From NCBI GenBank assembly GCA_018806985.1, contig JADANN010000414.1, forward strand, positions 868,001 to 932,000: a stretch of DNA of 64,000 nucleotides, read 5' to 3'. Position numbers and translations under genes: made by a program. The notes under the pieces were generated by a model. The model was not told the DNA's origin. It did no database searches and worked only from the letters and a program-made list of their open reading frames with translations. Shown here piece after piece: positions 11,900-23,100 of the stretch. How positions within the stretch are numbered: the first letter of the stretch is position 1; every line of letters starts with the position of its first letter. This DNA comes from Angiostrongylus vasorum (Eukaryota; Nematoda; Chromadorea; Rhabditida; Metastrongylidae).

Positions 11900-12200
11900 G
11901 ATTCCTGACCATCCGCGGAAAATATCATACAGTTACATTGAACCTAACATATTTGCAAAACGCAGACCGCTGCGCAGATTCGAACCCACGATTACTCTTT
12001 CCGGGGACTCACATGTTACCCGTTGCATTACTAACTCCCTCGTTTTTGCCGTCCTCTCAGCCAACTTTTGTCGTAACTGTAGTATCAGCAATCATTCAAT
12101 CGTTCATCAATGGGAATGATCTGAGAAGCATAAATCGGTATAGAATTCAGTTAAGCTGAGGTTGTAGTGGAAATTACAATGTACAACTTTTTATTTGCTG
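11900..12200 (-). mobile_element. SINE-B copy
   Basis: Reverse-strand copy. On minus it reads CAACCTCAGCTTAACTG, the head with CGGGTAACATGTGAG, TCCCCGGAAAGAGTAATC, a clear box-B-like GTGGGTTCGAATC, then TTTTGCAAATATGTTAGG. Confidence 0.6.
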
Positions 12201-12438
12201 CCTCTCGTTGTTTCATTACCGGTATTACGTGAAATACAACCACAGTTAAGCGGAAATATTTGGAAGCCTCAGACTCCAGGCCAAATTCGAAACACTTGAG
12301 CCGTGGGAAAGGGTAATCGCGAGTTCAAATCTGGCCTGGGGGTCTGAGTTTTGCAAATATGTCAGTTTCACAGTGGTTGTATTTCACATAATAGCCTACG
12401 ACGAAACAATAATGGGCAGTAAAAAAGTTGTGCATTCT
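12178..12438. repeat. Palindromic SINE-B tail dimer
   Basis: Two SINE-B 3' halves face each other. TATTACGTGAAATACAACCAC at 12223 is mirrored by GTGGTTGTATTTCACATAATA ending at 12393. Box-B-like sequences (GCGAGTTCAAATC on plus, TTTCGAATTTGG on minus) lie near the centre. The symmetry extends outwards to GTACAACTTTTTAT and AAAAAAGTTGTGC. Confidence 0.6.
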
Positions 12439-13011
12439 CATGGAATTATTTTTGAAAAGTTTTCATACCTTTTCGACTAGATAGCGTCGATTTTTTTATC
12501 ATAATTTTTTTGCATGATTCCTTGTTTCAAGCCCTTTTTTTCTTCCAAGAACAGTGCATACGATAAAATCACGCTTACAATGAAGACTTTATGTACAAAA
12601 TTTCTTATTCAGCTCTGCACGCACACCACTATCATCAGAATGAACGACCACGACGTGAACGCTCGAAGAGTAACATTGAAGTTAGTCCGACTTCTTTTCG
12701 ATCCTCTTGAAACGATGGTGGTCTCAGTTTTACTGTTTTCCAAGTCATTTATTTCTGCTCTCCACTCTTTGAACTTCTTGATTCCTTGATGGTTATAATA
12801 ACCAGTTTTACCCGCATATAAAAACGTGAAACAATAGAACAGAGAGACGCAGAGGTTTATTTGTTGTGAGTTTATTAACTTTCCATTTGCTTCTATTTAA
12901 ATATGAAAATTGATTCATGCGGTGCGACTAAACCCTTAACGAATCTTTGACAAATATTCGAACCAGATTTTCATTAAAATTGAAAAGAGTGCAGACTCTT
13001 TGTGAATTATT
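12439..13011. other. No gene seen; intergenic
   Basis: A plus open frame at 12514..12789 has no splice sites or recognisable domain. Confidence 0.4.
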
Positions 13012-13159
13012 AAGTAAAGTAACAGTTCCCAGGATCGACTTTCTATTAACCTCGGCATTGGAATATGAATGCGTCTTTTTCTTGTTCAGCAATCGCGAGG
13101 TTGTTAAACAGCATACATTTACTCCCATAGAAAAAACACAATACAATACAACAGTGGCT

Positions 13160-13187
13160 GACGTTTCGGCAGTATCGCCTTCTTCAG
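13160..13187 (-). ncRNA. Hammerhead-ribozyme-like motif (type I, minimal stem III)
   Basis: On minus: core box CUGAAGA, a bulge A, stem II GGC/GCC closing the loop GAUACU, then GAAA and CGUC. The flanks GGCU and AGCC pair as a four-base stem I. The ACGU around the cleavage site is self-complementary, as in dimer-forming hammerheads. No base of the invariant core is missing. Cleavage is predicted after CGUC. Confidence 0.65.
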
Positions 13188-13332
13188 AGCCTGGAAGGCA
13201 CGTAAAAAAAAAGCGGTGAGTTTTTTCGAGAAGCTGTTGACCATGTAATTACCATAGAGTTTTTCGTCTTGTTGTAAGTGTCATTGAAGCGTTTGGCCTA
13301 GTAAATTGTATATCAGTATACCCTTCCATGCT

Positions 13333-13360
13333 CTGAAGAAGGCGATACTGCCGAAACGTC
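13333..13360 (+). ncRNA. Hammerhead-ribozyme-like motif (type I, minimal stem III)
   Basis: Same core as its minus-strand partner at 13160..13187, in the other arm and facing away from it. Stem I is GCU/AGC here, so only three pairs. Confidence 0.65.
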
Positions 13361-13467
13361 AGCTACTGTTGTATTGTATTGTGTTTTTGTATGGAAGTAA
13401 ATGTATGCTGTTTAACAACCTCGCGATTGCTGAACAAGAAAACGACGCATTCATAAGTAAAAGTAAC

Positions 13468-14009
13468 TTTCGAAAAGTTGTCCACCCTTGTTTCTACATT
13501 AGGAAAACTCTGTTATCAGGTGTGTTCACCAAATAACGGAAAAGATGCTCCACTAATACCTGTGAATTTCGGAAATAGTGCTAATCAGCTGAACTCGTGG
13601 CAGCCGCGCGTTTCGGAAGATAAGAGGTAAGCAGATTTCTTCCCATTCATAAAAGGCTTCAAATATGAAGAACTTATGCAAAAGTTCTATCCAACCAGGA
13701 ACTTGGTTTGGTTTTTCAACCAGCAAGTTGTACAAAAGAGTAGGGCCGAGTCGGATCTCGGTGAAAGAGATCTGAAAGAGGCCTGAGCAGAAAGTACTTA
13801 CAAATCTCAAGACGATTTAACTGGGTGAGGTATTAGTTAAGCAAAGTCGAATAACAATAAAGTAGTTGCAGAAAAAAACAGGGTTCTTGGTTATTCTCAA
13901 ACGCCCCTTTTATATACTGGTGTTCCAATATCCGCGGCCTCAGGAGCCTCCATGCATTCATCTAATCCTGACAAGAGAACTTGGCCAACAAAATCTGTGC
14001 ACTTCATCT
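13468..14009. other. No gene seen; intergenic
   Basis: A minus open frame at 13553..13810 has no splice support. Nothing else was recognised. Confidence 0.4.
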
Positions 14010-14147
14010 CCAAGAGTATAAAGGATAAAGAATAAAGCTCTCGGTGTTGATCAATCCCCTGACGGATGCGCCATGCATTCGACTTCATTAACCATGGTTT
14101 GGAGGTGATTGAATGCATATCTGGCCTTTACAATGACTCGCAGTGGC
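14010..14147 (-). mobile_element. SINE-A copy, 5'-truncated
   Basis: Only the 3' half is present: AATAAAGCTCTCGGTGTTGATCAA, GCGCCATGCATTCGACTTCA and ATCTGGCCTTTACAATGA on plus. The tRNA-like head is missing. Confidence 0.7.
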
Positions 14148-14169
14148 GTCCAAGAGTACTAAAGTTAAA

Positions 14170-14300
14170 ACTTCATATATGTGTGTGTCAGTCTATGTAT
14201 AACGATACGTGAATGTGTAAGTGTTCTTACGTGCATATATGTGTTTCTACGTGCAAGTGCATGTGGATATACATGTAAATGAATATATATATCACCTGTA
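14170..14300. repeat. TG/AT-rich simple sequence at the LINE 3' end
   Basis: Alternating TATGTG and ATATAT runs adjoin the TATCACCTGTATCACCTG tail of the RTE-1 copy that starts at 14287. RTE elements usually end in short tandem repeats of this kind. Confidence 0.55.
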
Positions 14301-17300
14301 TCACCTGTCGTACCGTTGATCGTCTAGGGGTTCGCGTGGGCGCCAGCAGATCTTCCATTTCTCCCCTGCCGCGTGCAAGAGTAGCCCAATGGGCTCTGCT
14401 CGCTCTAGGGACTCGTCGAGCATCATACCCTTTTTTCTAGACTTTTCGTGAAGAACTCTGACCATCGGGTCGGTGGTCTTCCTGCAGTAGGTTTGACATC
14501 CCGAGGAATCCAGTCACTAACAGCTTTTATCTATTGGTTGCCGCTTATACGCATTACGTGCCCGACCCACCTCATCTTTGACAGTTTGGCCTACAGAACG
14601 GTGTCTTTGATTTCTGATCGTTGACGCAGATCGAAACATCGGATCCGTTCCATTAATTATGCGACACGGGATACTCCTACCATTGTCCTTTCGACAGCGC
14701 GTTCAATAATGCTGAGTGGTCTTTCCACCTGCTTACTCATCGACCACGTTTCTGACGTATGGGTTAAGACATGAAGTACCGTTGGGTCGAAAAAAAGTGG
14801 GACAGATTCAGGCGTTTGCTCTCTTTACGAACGCGTTGATGCTCTTGAAAGCTCCCCAAGCCGGTCGTTTCCTTCTGCCCAGCTCTGGAGCTAAGTCTTC
14901 ATCATATCGATTTCCTGACCTAGATGGACATAATGGAGCATACGGAGATATTCGTTCCGTTGAGCGTGAATGGAACATACGAAACCAATCCGTTCCTCAT
15001 GAACACCGTTTTTATGAGATTTAGTTGGAGACCAATCTTTCCAAAGGCTTTATAAAAGTAGGCGAGCATACGATCTGCTTGGTTAATGTTTGGTGTTATA
15101 AGGATGATGTCACCACCAAAGCAAAGATGGTGTAACTGCCGACCATCGATTTTCACTCCCCATATTACCTTATTCCAATGTTCGCATGACGTTCTCGAAG
15201 GTTGCGGTAAATAATTTCGGCGAGATGGTATCGCCTTGCCTAAAGCCCTCTTCTGACGTCGACGTCACGTTGTAGAATGGTGATATCTTGGTTGTGAAAT
15301 TTATTTGCAGGCGCATGAAAAAATCTCCGTATAGTGAGCAGAAACTCACTGATTGTCCAGGTCTTCCGTGACTGCTTCTGTCTCACATGGATGAAAACCT
15401 TTCTTCAAATCGATGAAAGCGAAATAGAGCGGTGTTTTGTACTCTCGCGATACTTCAATGAGTCTTGTTATCGTGTGGATGTGGTCCATCGTGCTGAATC
15501 CATTTAGGAACCATGTTTGCTTACATGGCTGTCCATCGTCCAGTGTCCTCTCAATCCTGTTTAGGATGACTCAAGTGAAAAGTTTGCAGACGATAGACAG
15601 CAAGCAGATTGGCCGATAGTTGCCTATATCGTGTAGGTCACCCTTGTTGAACAATAATACGGTCTTGCTGGTCTTCCACTGAATAGCGACCTTGAATTCA
15701 GACGGTAACGTGTGAAGAGCCGAGCCAGCATGATTACGAGGACTGGCGCAAGGTTCTTCAGATGTTCGGGTTTTATTCTGTCCAGACCTGGTGCTCTTCT
15801 ATCTTTCACCGACGAAATGGTATGTCGGATATCGGAGCGGAGAAAGGATGGTATGACATGCACGTGGCTATTGAAGACGTTTGAGTAGTAACCATGAATG
15901 ATTTTCTCCATAGCATTTCTGGACGCTGTAACTGTTGTGCGTGGGCGTCGAAGTGCAATTATCTTGATTTCGTGATTGGCGAAACTTCGATGGGCTCTGT
16001 CAATGCTTTCTCCGGCCTCTGCAGCTTCGACTATTACTGCTACTCTTCTCTCTTTAAGGCCTTCTTTCATCGCCTGTCTGCTTTGTTTTGCATGCTCGGA
16101 AATGAGTTGGCAGTTGCCTGTAGCTCATGCGATTCCACGCTGGCGTATTAGCTCGAGTGTTTCTGGAGAAAGATGTCTGTTGGTGGCTTTCGAACTCTCT
16201 GCTTTCGAAGTGCTAATGGCAAGATTTTGAATGAGCTGACCGCATTCTTCGTCGATGTTATCGAAAGTGGCATATTTCTAACAACCGTCTAATGAATTAA
16301 ATAAATCCAAGTTTACGGTGGGTCTGGGACCTCGTTTCTTAAATTTAGAGGCCTTTTGCACAGAAGTGTAGGTCTTATCCCGTGTAGATTTTTTTAGACA
16401 ACAGCGACATCGGTTAGGCAAAACGTTTGAATTACTGTGATATGGTCAATTTCGTTGTGCTACTCTCCATTGACATGCTTCCACGTCCATCGTTGAGGGT
16501 CGGGCTTCTGCAATAGCGATTTACCATGAAGGTCATCATAATAAACTCAGACAGCCGCTCACCCTGTTCGTTCCATTCTAATCCGTGAGTCCCAATGTGT
16601 CGTTCTTCAGACGCTCTTCTTGGTCTAATCCTAGCGTTAAAATCTTCAATGATGACCTTGAAGAATGCATGGTATTCTGTGTAATTTTTCCAACTTCATA
16701 TAGAACGCTTCGACTTCTTCTTCGCCATTAGTTTGATGTCGGAGTGTAAGCGAGGATGACTATCTAAGCTGGTATTGATCCACATCTCTTCAATTTTAAG
16801 CTTTCAGTTCGGGTTGTTAGCTGTTCGAATGAATCTATGTCATGGACAAACTTGTGTAGACGAGAAAGCCGTTGTCGCCGAATTCTCTAATGTCGCATGT
16901 TCCGAGGAACAGTTCTTCTCCGGTGCCATAGATGGCGTTGAATGGGTGGCGTCGTCTCGTCTCGGCCAGGCCGATGACGTCGTACCTATTCCTCTCTACA
17001 TGATCAAGTCTTCTATCGAGGACTCGGATGCAAGTGTACGTGCATTGTACGTGCAGATCGTCACCATAGTTCTTCGCGATCCAAGCAACTTCCATTGGCC
17101 CTGAGATTTAGCAGCCTCTCCCTACTCGTCCTACACAACTGCAAAATTGAGGGCTCTTTCGGGGACAGGGGAATGAGGCCCGTTTTTTTACTTTTCGATA
17201 ACAACATATAGCTTGATGGGATCTGAACGTGAGGGCTGGGTATATTCATGGGTTGCCAGTCTCTCCCAAAGTGGAAATGGAGCTTATTTGTTGGAGGCGA

Positions 17301-17600
17301 CTCTTAACCGCCTTAAATATACCTCCCTGTCACTTGACTGCAGACTTTTGGCCGAACTTCCTCGCAGAATACAATCCGCATAAACGAAAATACACCCACG
17401 CACTTATGCACGAATGCACCCTCGTAAATACAGAAAGTATGTGCGAAATCGGTGCAGCAGAAACAGGGGAGTCCGTCCACTGAATCCATCTGCATCTCAA
17501 GGAAGCAGAGTTCGCTTTTGGTCAGCGATTAATCCCCTATCGATCCCCTGGGGATGTGCCACATGGCCTTTCGATTAACCGGCTCGAGAACCCTCGTAAG
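14287..17600 (-). pseudogene. RTE-1 LINE, most complete copy in the window but inactive
   Basis: Runs from the leader near 17600 to the 3' tail at 14287. The endonuclease is at 17095..16835 with [12 protein letters not shown] linker with RRPRTTVTASR and an RT start with KDRRAPGLDRIKPEHL are at 16070..15624. The RT palm at 15156..14920 reads FGGDIILITPNINQADRML, so the expected catalytic ADD is GGD: the first aspartate is lost. This is followed by KIGLQLNLIKT and PFTLNGTNIS. The C-terminal part continues in broken frames to about 14330. Multiple stops and shifts rule out activity. Confidence 0.85.
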
Positions 17601-17969
17601 AGGGAGATCCATGGATATACATATTTGTACTTGTATGTTTATACATATGTATATGTAGGTATCTGTAAATATACGAAGACTGTGTGTTGTTCGCCTTGTC
17701 TGTGTTATTTTATAACCAGATTAGGAAACGGCGGATTTCATTAACTAACCAACTTTTCAATCAGTTGTTAAAAGTTGCAAACGGGACCAAGCATGTTGCA
17801 TTACTGTGCCGTTGTTTAAATTTTAGCTCGATTTTTAAAAGTGATATGCTCTTTCGTATGCACTTCAAAGGAACTATCTGCACGTCCACTCCAAACTCAA
17901 AAACAAAAACCCGCAGAAACGTTCTGACCTTTTATAACGTCCGAAACACTTTAATTCATCGAATTTTAG
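17601..17969. other. No gene seen; intergenic
   Basis: AT-rich DNA with TATACATATG simple sequence near 17640. Confidence 0.4.
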
Positions 17970-18440
17970 GGTCTCACCGAAAAACGACGTGAAGCCCAAT
18001 AGAAACAATTTACCTAATACTCGCGAAGTCGAAACGGTGCAACAGACAAAGCCAGCGCAAGGTCCAACAGCCAAAGCGGTGGCGACAGGTGGAGCGACGA
18101 CTGATTATTTTTCCACGAACGCCGTCAAATCCTCAGAGAAATCGGAAAGTGGCGCTAGCGATGCGCCTTTTGCGGTCTCTACTACACCGATCACAGAATC
18201 CACGGTACGCCGGCTTTTCACTTTCGCACCAAATCTGCCAACTATTGTTCCGAACTCTTCGATGTCGATTTCGTATTTACGAACACGTCCAGATTGGAGT
18301 GAAAGTGGAACCGCACGCTATTGCGACAACGTCGCATGCGATATTGACGGGTGGCTGGAAAGGAGTGGAGACGCGCCCTATCTATCCCGGCATAAAGCTG
18401 CTCAATGCGGACAGCACGAAACGAGGTAGATGCCCATCTG
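17970..18440 (+). CDS. Candidate exon of an unrecognised plus-strand gene
   Basis: A clear acceptor (GAATTTTAG) ends at 17969 and a strong donor (CATCTG|GTGAGT) follows 18440. The segment is more GC-rich than its surroundings. One frame is open from 17971 to a TAG at 18427: polar, Ser/Thr/Pro/Ala-rich, with EVETVQQTKPAQGP. A second frame is open through the strong donor in the 3' half (EHVQIGVKVEPHAI, ETRPIYPGIKLLNAD). Either the gene switches frame because of an indel or only one frame is real. I do not recognise the product. It may be the 5' part of the gene at 20058..23631. Confidence 0.4.
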
Positions 18441-19033
18441 GTGAGTGATCTTAATCATCGGTTAAGAAATGACTTTAATTTGGTTTCTCCTCAAAATTGA
18501 GTGATAAAATGTTGAAATTTTACATTCGTCAGGAATTACGTGGAGAATATGAAGGAATAAAATTGAAGACTGGGTAAAATTAAGCTGATCTAGACAGATA
18601 AAACCAACCTTCATAACCGTGTATCATCCTGTTAGTCAACCATTAACTCCAAGAGCACTAGTGAAACACCCACTCATTCCTGTCGGGCTTCAGAGTTGTT
18701 CAACTGTGGACCTCGCTCTCTGGAAGCACACGAGAGCACTACGGCTTTGGTATGTGACTCGGCGTTTCTACGGTTCCCGGCCACTTGGTAGACACAGATG
18801 GTTAGCAAAGTTCTGTTCTTATATAGATCTACACTTAGCTAGACTTCTGGATGGAAATGCCAAAGATATCGGCTTGGATGATCCAGCTGTGAGAATAGAT
18901 TTCTGGCAATGCTTAGCAATTGTACACCCACAGCTCCTAGTAGCCATAATGGGCCAGTAAACGAGTATCGAAATGTTGTGTATTCAAAAGAAGAAAAGCG
19001 GCACCGAAGCTCGAAACAAACTGCTTCCACCGA

Positions 19034-19036
<3 letters not shown>

Positions 19037-19077
<41 letters not shown>

Positions 19078-19126
19078 TATACATGTACATATACATTTAC
19101 ACACATATATATATATATATATATAA
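19037..19126. repeat. (TA)n microsatellite
   Basis: Two long TA runs are separated by a short interrupted segment with TACATGTACATATACA. Confidence 0.9.
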
Positions 19127-19793
19127 GGTAAAATTCGAAAAAATATTGGGAAGTTTGCTTAATGTACGGCGAGAAAATGTGCGAGAACAGTCTCTCAAAT
19201 GCTGTAGGTGAAGTTTTTCCAGCCTCAGAAACTGCTGATTCCCCATAAAATTGGTTGCAGATCGAGAATTATTGATATCAACCAGTGAAGCACAGAACTC
19301 CTCTGGAGTCAGATCATCTAGTGATTTGAGGAAAGTCGAACTCCACTCTTCGAGCAGTCATGCCTTCGAGTCCCTGGTTAGGAGCATTTCGTCAAGTCAG
19401 TCACTGATTAAGGTTAGCTGACTGCAGTTGCCTTAAAAACACTTACAAGCTATTGATAAAACAGAAAATGTACTGCGGAATCATGTTTGTGAAATCGTTG
19501 ACTGTAGTGGTAGAAAAAAGCTCATGAAAAAAATGACATCAGTAACCTCGTATCGCTTCTCTTAATGAGTCGCTCGGTGATTATACTATGCACTCATCTC
19601 CTTTGTTTTTCTTTTTTTTTCCGTCGCTTATAGAACAGGAAAGTAGTCGAAAACGCATGAAGTCACATCGAACCAAGAACCAAAGAGTATGACGCACTCA
19701 ATACAATCGAATACAACAAAGCACAAACACTTGGGTATTCCCTATCCCACTGAGACCGTTAAACAGTTGTGCTCGACAAGTAACATTGTGACA

Positions 19794-19806
19794 CATGCAC
19801 ACACAC

Positions 19807-19867
<61 letters not shown>

Positions 19868-19890
19868 TATACATATCACATACACAGACA
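19794..19890. repeat. (ACACAT)n hexamer microsatellite
   Basis: More than ten uninterrupted ACACAT units, then degraded CACA-rich sequence. The open frames here (His-Thr and Cys-Met repeats) are artefacts of the simple sequence. Confidence 0.9.
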
Positions 19891-20057
19891 CAAAAAAACA
19901 CACACACACACATCCACACATTGTGATTATAGTACTCACAGGCTCTCAGACAGAACGGTGGTATTGTGTTCCAGTGACGCTACTCGTATTAAACAATACA
20001 TATTCTTCAATTTTACCAAAAAGAATTCACACGTATTTTCCCACCAATTTTTCTCAG

Positions 20058-20132
20058 ATTGATCCTAAAAAGTCGAAAGAGGAGGAGATAAAACACCGAT
20101 TGAAGACATTGAGGGGAGTCAACGGGCGAGAA
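20058..20132 (+). CDS. Exon of the unrecognised plus-strand gene (25 codons, phase 0/0)
   Basis: Lies between a TTTTTCTCAG acceptor and a GAA|GTTAGT donor. It reads IDPKKSKEEEIKHRLKTLRG and on to GRE, a strongly charged, probably helical segment. Confidence 0.5.
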
Positions 20133-23100
20133 GTTAGTTTTTGCTGTCTTTTAGTTGAAACGATAATAAACTTCCTGCAGTTTTATCGCGATACCTAAAA
20201 AGGCGTATTTTTCTGATTAACGGTGAAAGAAAATGTGAATACTTTGTTTTTAGAGCAGTTCCAGTCCACTTAGTCCTTTGAGAGAATGCTTTCAGAAGAC
20301 GAAGTGACGTCGGTACGCAGACTCCTCAGAAATCGTCAAGAAAAGTCAGCGAATTGACAAAGCAACCACAAAAACCATGTGAAAGTGGGTTTTTTTGTAA
20401 CTATGGGTGCCTCTCATTTACTCTAGAAAATTTCGAACAGATCTCACTACTCGATTTAAAACCAATGAAAATTAGAAAATATGTCTGCTATCCCACCTTA
20501 CTCCAGCGGAATACAGTTCAAGTTCGGTCGACTAATGACATCTGTCTAAACATAACCTGCCGCTCTAAAATAGCACTGAAAAAAGCACACTTATTATTTT
20601 TTCCACCGCGTTCGATGAAAAATTAACGACGTTTAGCCTTCGACGAGCAGTCAGAGAGATCGTGGTTACTTATATGGTATTGCTGAAAGAGGAACTATCC
20701 ACTTAGTAAGAAATATGGTGAACAAACTATGTAGAGCACGAAATAAGTGACGACTACGGCTTTTCAAATGTTGTTTATCATACAAGTCCACACTTATTAT
20801 CTAGGACAACTCTTTGAGCAAATTGTAACTACTACTGGAAATCTCATTTAAATTTCTCAACGCTTCTAACTTTGTCGATATAGAGGTTGTGAACTTTATT
20901 TTTGCAGGAGTGGTGCTGACGTCAACACCACCTGCCAAACAGTTCTTTCCCTTTTGGAGTTGCAAAAGGCATCAAACGTCGTTAGTTGAGCAGGTAAGTA
21001 CTACATCGTCATGCATCTTAGCCGAAGAATTAATATGATTCTTGATGAAGCGATAAGGCAGCAGGACATGTCTCCCAGTGCAAACTTTAGCACCTCTCAC
21101 CAAGATAACTGGACCATTATACCTTTATGGCCTCTTCAATCATTGAGTTACATAGTCGAACACAAGTAAAACCTCCATTCGTCCCTTATCACTTCCCAGA
21201 GATTCCGTTCACGTTTAACAGAAACAGATTCATGCAGTGGAACGAGTCAACAACTGATGAAGAAGGAGAGCGCTGAAATGGACTTCAAAGGAATATAAAT
21301 ATCAAGAAAAAAGAAGTCCTGATGACTGAAGGGACTTCTGGAAGAGAGCGTAGTAACTGATAGGCTCGAGGTAGAACACATTCATTACGGATGATAGTAT
21401 AGCAACGAAATGAAAGAAAGTGTGATGGATATCAAGCACCGCTTATGAGAAGAGACTCGAATATGCCAGTATTCAGGGATTTCTGAAAAAGTCTAAGTTC
21501 AATAAGGACAGATGAAAATGCGAACGCTTTATATAATTAAGTGAAGATCTCTAATTTTTGCAGACCATATCTCCATCATCCGGCAAAGCACGTGGCACTA
21601 AAGTGTTGTCATCAGAGAGGAATGTATGGACTCAAAGCAGCATTCCGTTGGCTGAAAAGTACAGAGTTTTCCTTTTCTAAAAATATCGTTACAAACGATC
21701 TATGGGCCCTAAGGTCTATGCAAGGTAACCTTTTTCGTTTTACTGAGGAACGAATCTGACAGTTAAGGATTGAGTTGAGAGAATATATAGTAAATCATAT
21801 TGTTGATTTTTTACACGTTTAGTTACACACGCGTATACTTCATGGGCGTGTGTAGCACAGTAGTCAGAGGAGCCCTGAAGTATATAAGGAGCCGGTGTCC
21901 GCGCCCCCAGGCTCACAAAGCCTTCTATCCCTCCAGGGTCGGCAAATTAGTGCCAGACTTGTCTGGGAGGATAGCAGCATTGCTTCGGCACATCGGTAGG
22001 CCACTGCGAGTCGTTGTAAACGCCAGATATGCATTCAGTCACCTATAACGATGCTTAATGAAGTTGAATGCATGGCGCATCACTCAGGTAGTGATCAACG
22101 CTGAGAGCATCAGAGATTTACCCTTTAGTTCTAGCCCTGACTTCCGGTCGTGAAAAAAAGCTGTTTCCACCACTTATTTACAAATAGAAGGCCTAATCGA
22201 TAAGTGTACAATGTTTTCATTTCGCGATAAGTGCTATATAGAGCATGCTTATGTTTACTTCACTTCGACACAGGTTACTGAATATATGGAATTCAGCGCT
22301 TCAACAAGTCCTGAAGCTATCGGTATGTATCAGTCGCTAATGATGCCACTACCAGGAGCTGACGTGTATATGATGCGAAAGCAGATGGAACGGATGAAAT
22401 ACGCACAAGCAAGGACAATGGTAGGATTGAGACGAGAGAGAAATCAGCTTTTGCTTCTAACGACCTGCCTTACCCGAACGAAATCGGGGATCGTGTAGTT
22501 AACCGGATTTCTTTCCATTCGGATTTCGGAATTTTCAATTTTTCGGATTTTCGAAAGAAGTTTTCATTTAAAAGTTGCGTAAGATGAAGGGAAAGTTCAG
22601 ATTATGAGAAAAGGCAAAAGAAAAAATGTAGAACTGCAGTTGAAAGAGGAATAGTGCAAGATGTCACCCCGACCTGGAGCCAGTGATGGTAAACTATTCG
22701 CGAATTCACTGCTTAGTTGACTAATTTTGGCCAGTGATATTTAGATACCATAAGAATGAAGTCTAAAGCGTAACAAGAGTCTCTGGTTCTTGTGACTTCA
22801 TCGCAGGAACTGTGGAGTACAGCTTGATTTCTAATCACTTCTTTTCTTTCGAAACAGTTGTCTATAGTAGTAGACAATTCCTTTTGTATGTGAATAGCCT
22901 CAAGCTTATTCTAACATTTATTTGCTGCCCATTATTTTCTATTGGGAGGGTAATGTGTGAAATACAAAAATATTGTGCTTCATACATGTTTTCGTCACTT
23001 TCCCTGAAGTGGTTTCCAGAGACGAGCACAAATAAATTGAACGTCAAGCATGCCACGCCATATTGCGGGTGACTATCCTTGTAAGCGCTGGCTAATTTAC

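Larger units (their letters stand above)
13024..13454. mobile_element. PLE-A inverted-arm element, full copy with hammerhead-like motifs in both arms
   Basis: The arms (about 130 bases) are near-perfect inverted copies: ATGAATGCGTC then CTTGTTCAGCAATCGCGAGG at 13065, mirrored by CCTCGCGATTGCTGAACAAG and GACGCATTCAT at 13454. A spacer of about 130 bases separates them. Near-identical direct repeats flank the element: AAGTAAAGTAAC at 13012..13023 and AAGTAAAAGTAAC at 13455..13467. The outward-facing 28-nt motifs match the hammerhead core. Arms in inverted orientation, variable target duplications and an embedded hammerhead fit the terminal repeats of Penelope-like retroelements. No reverse transcriptase is present, so this is a non-autonomous or solo form. 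Confidence 0.7.
18441..20057. other. No firm gene; intron or intergenic DNA with microsatellites
   Basis: A plus open frame of 113 codons at 18619..18960 has no ATG, splice sites or recognisable domain. The remainder is simple sequence, listed separately. Confidence 0.35.

Noticed and set aside
13024..13454. Reading PLE-A as a MITE (DNA transposon with terminal inverted repeats)
   Set aside because: Target duplications vary from 7 to 15 bases, one copy is truncated at one end, and hammerhead cores are present. These fit Penelope-like retroelements better.
18619..18960. 113-codon plus open frame
   Set aside because: Starts at a GTG, lacks acceptor and donor at its ends and has no recognisable motif. 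It could be part of the nearby gene, but nothing supports it.
19689..20198. Long plus open frame (169 codons) with His-Thr repeats
   Set aside because: Most of it is translated ACACAT microsatellite. Only the short splice-bounded part at 20058..20132 looks like a real exon.
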